Shown: one piece after another, positions 20,650-21,750 of the stretch | Layout: the number at the start of each line of letters is the position of its first letter | Numbering within the stretch: position 1 is the stretch's first letter | DNA from: a virus | DNA length: 21,750 nt | IMG/VR virus record: IMGVR_UViG_3300032523_000982 | Location: 1 to 21,750 of that record | Strand: one strand, 5' to 3' | Translations under genes and position numbers: made by a program | The notes under the pieces: generated by a model | Databases searched by the model: none | Seen by the model: the letters and a program-made list of their open reading frames with translations, nothing else | What the model was told of the DNA's origin: nothing

Positions 20650-21750
20650 TCAGGACTTGATACCAGCTAAAGCGCGCACACGGTCCAAGCTAATGCCTAG
20701 ACCCTGCCAGTTTTCGCCTTCAGAACTACGGCGAGTCCTTGGCGTAGGGACGTCTTCTGACAATTCCGCAGGCACACGTTCGGAGCCTCCACTCATGCGG
20801 CCTCGGATGCGCGCTCGAACAGACTGCAAGTCGTCGTCGTCTCGGACTACTTCGCGTTCGCTCTCAACGAGAGCGTCGACGGCTTTTCGGCTGGTAGGAC
20901 GGGCGCTCTCCACCAAGGTCCGGAGCTTGCCTGCCTTCGGGTGGTTGGCGAGGCGTTCCTCAGCGTAAAGACGGGTCTCCATGTCCTTCGCGTTGCGCTT
21001 GGCTTCGATGAGGTCATCTTCCATGTCCAAACGAAGAGCCTTCTCTGCCGACATCTTCTTTTCCATTGCAGCCAACTTAGATTCGACCGCGTCCCGCTGT
21101 TTGCGTTCAGTCTGTCGAGCCTCGACAACTTCCTTGGCCTTGGAGTCAGACTCGGCTTTCTTGGCTGCTGCCTTACGGTCCAACTCTGCTTTTACTTCAG
21201 TGACTCGCAGTTTGAGGGCATCCGAACTCTCAAAGCTCTTCAAGTCTCCTACAAGGGTGCGGATGGAAGCGGCGTCTGGGTCGTTGGAGACCATTTTCTC
21301 CAGATAGAAGCGGTAGCCGACTTCCTTCGCCATCTCCGCGAGCTGGTTGTTCTCCGACTCCAGATCTTTCAGCTTCAGGTCGCGTTCCGCCAGTTGCTTC
21401 TGCATCTCGCGGATTTCAGCGTCCTTGCCTCGCACGATTTCAGCAGCGTCTTCGGGGAGGAGGTAGGGACGAAGGACTCCGCGCAGAGCGTCGAGCACGG
21501 TCTTGGCATTGCCGATCTCAGGGTCTTCCATCATCTCCTTGCGAAGCTCAGAACGCACAGCTGCGCGGATGGTCGAGAGGTTGTCGATGATGACACTGGC
21601 GAATTCATCGCGCACGTCAAGCGGGGTACCGCCTTGCTTGGCACCCATCTCGCCTTCAATGCGGCGAGCGAACTCTCTGGCCTTCGCAGCGTCACCTTCG
21701 CGGGGCAGGCCCCGCTTGGCGACCATCTCCATCTCGACGCGGCGTGCGAA
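20650..21750 (-). CDS. Capsid scaffold / prohead core protein, gp22-like (5' end outside window)
   Basis: 366 codons are visible and the frame is open at the window edge, so the true start lies beyond 21750; an ATG at 21732 is only internal. It should form the core inside the prohead and be degraded before packaging. Residues numbered from the window edge: two copies of FARRVE/FARRIE with following EMxAK (1-12, 27-38), 26 aa apart; long heptad-rich coiled coils (about 100-143, 178-262); two copies of a unit with the motif R-x-Y-x-E, then a Pro and RTLV (147-172, 259-287); and a Ser/Glu/Pro-rich tail ending GISLDRVRALAGIKS. Position directly before the capsid gene and the helical, charged composition support the call. 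A fused protease domain upstream cannot be ruled out. Confidence 0.72.
   Translation of the reverse strand, partial: FARRVEMEMVAKRGLPREGDAAKAREFARRIEGEMGAKQGGTPLDVRDEFASVIIDNLSTIRAAVRSELRKEMMEDPEIGNAKTVLDALRGVLRPYLLPEDAAEIVRGKDAEIREMQKQLAERDLKLKDLESENNQLAEMAKEVGYRFYLEKMVSNDPDAASIRTLVGDLKSFESSDALKLRVTEVKAELDRKAAAKKAESDSKAKEVVEARQTERKQRDAVESKLAAMEKKMSAEKALRLDMEDDLIEAKRNAKDMETRLYAEERLANHPKAGKLRTLVESARPTSRKAVDALVESEREVVRDDDDLQSVRARIRGRMSGGSERVPAELSEDVPTPRTRRSSEGENWQGLGISLDRVRALAGIKS

Noticed and set aside
1-21750. tRNA genes, CRISPR arrays, insertion sequences, integrase or attachment sites
   Set aside because: Gaps are too short and I saw no cloverleaf, spacer-repeat array, transposase or recombinase motifs.

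Overview
The window is a virion-structure region of a large tailed phage with a contractile tail (a myovirus, or the corresponding part of a prophage). Every gene I can support lies on the minus strand, so the text below reads from high to low coordinates. The recognised parts form a T4-like set: a gp22-like scaffold, gp23-like major capsid protein, gp13- and gp14-like neck proteins, gp15-like tail completion protein, gp18-like sheath, gp19-like tube, gp53-like LysM baseplate protein and a gpD/gp27-like hub. A long tape-measure protein sits behind a lambda G/GT-style frameshifted chaperone pair. DNA is moderately GC-rich by eye and GC-biased at third codon positions. The host cannot be named from this stretch. 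Portal, terminase and prohead protease are absent and probably lie beyond 21750; the rest of the baseplate probably lies below position 1.

Layout. Head: scaffold (20650-21750, 5'-truncated by the window), major capsid protein (19091-20584), terminator hairpin, a PAP2-phosphatase fusion gene (17934-19010), and a second, strong terminator. Head/neck: two low-complexity proteins (17313-17822, 16846-17316), gp13-like neck (15950-16831), an AT-rich gap with possible regulatory signals, gp14-like neck (15277-15864), then a small protein, a Cys-rich protein, an HK97-gp10-like protein, an acidic protein, a gp15-like protein and a small protein (12172-15254). Tail: sheath (9278-12130), hairpin, 208-aa structural protein, tube (7923-8528), hairpin, second tube-like protein (7052-7846), a 93-aa protein, an HNH-like/double ribbon-helix-helix protein (6087-6695), chaperone G and GT (5132-6090), tape measure (1393-5082), LysM baseplate protein (1067-1384) and hub (1-1057, 3' end outside the window, TTG start).

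Main points of interest. (1) The capsid and sheath proteins carry what looks like the same inserted beta-rich module, and the sheath (950 aa) carries further accessory segments. (2) A PAP2 phosphatase with an intact catalytic triad is fused to a small basic Cys-containing domain and sits between two terminators beside the capsid gene, like a moron. (3) The chaperone gene has a textbook -1 frameshift site: T TTT TTC, 8-nt spacer and 8-bp stem with AGAA loop. (4) A second tube-like protein has a recent 13-residue duplication and a long Gly/Ala-zipper insert. (5) A likely DNA-binding protein lies among the tail genes. (6) The gp13-like protein runs 23 residues past the family's usual end, apparently by loss of a stop codon.

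Genes are tightly packed, several with ATGA overlaps. There is no gene-free stretch over 300 bases. I saw no tRNA, rRNA, CRISPR array, insertion sequence or attachment site.
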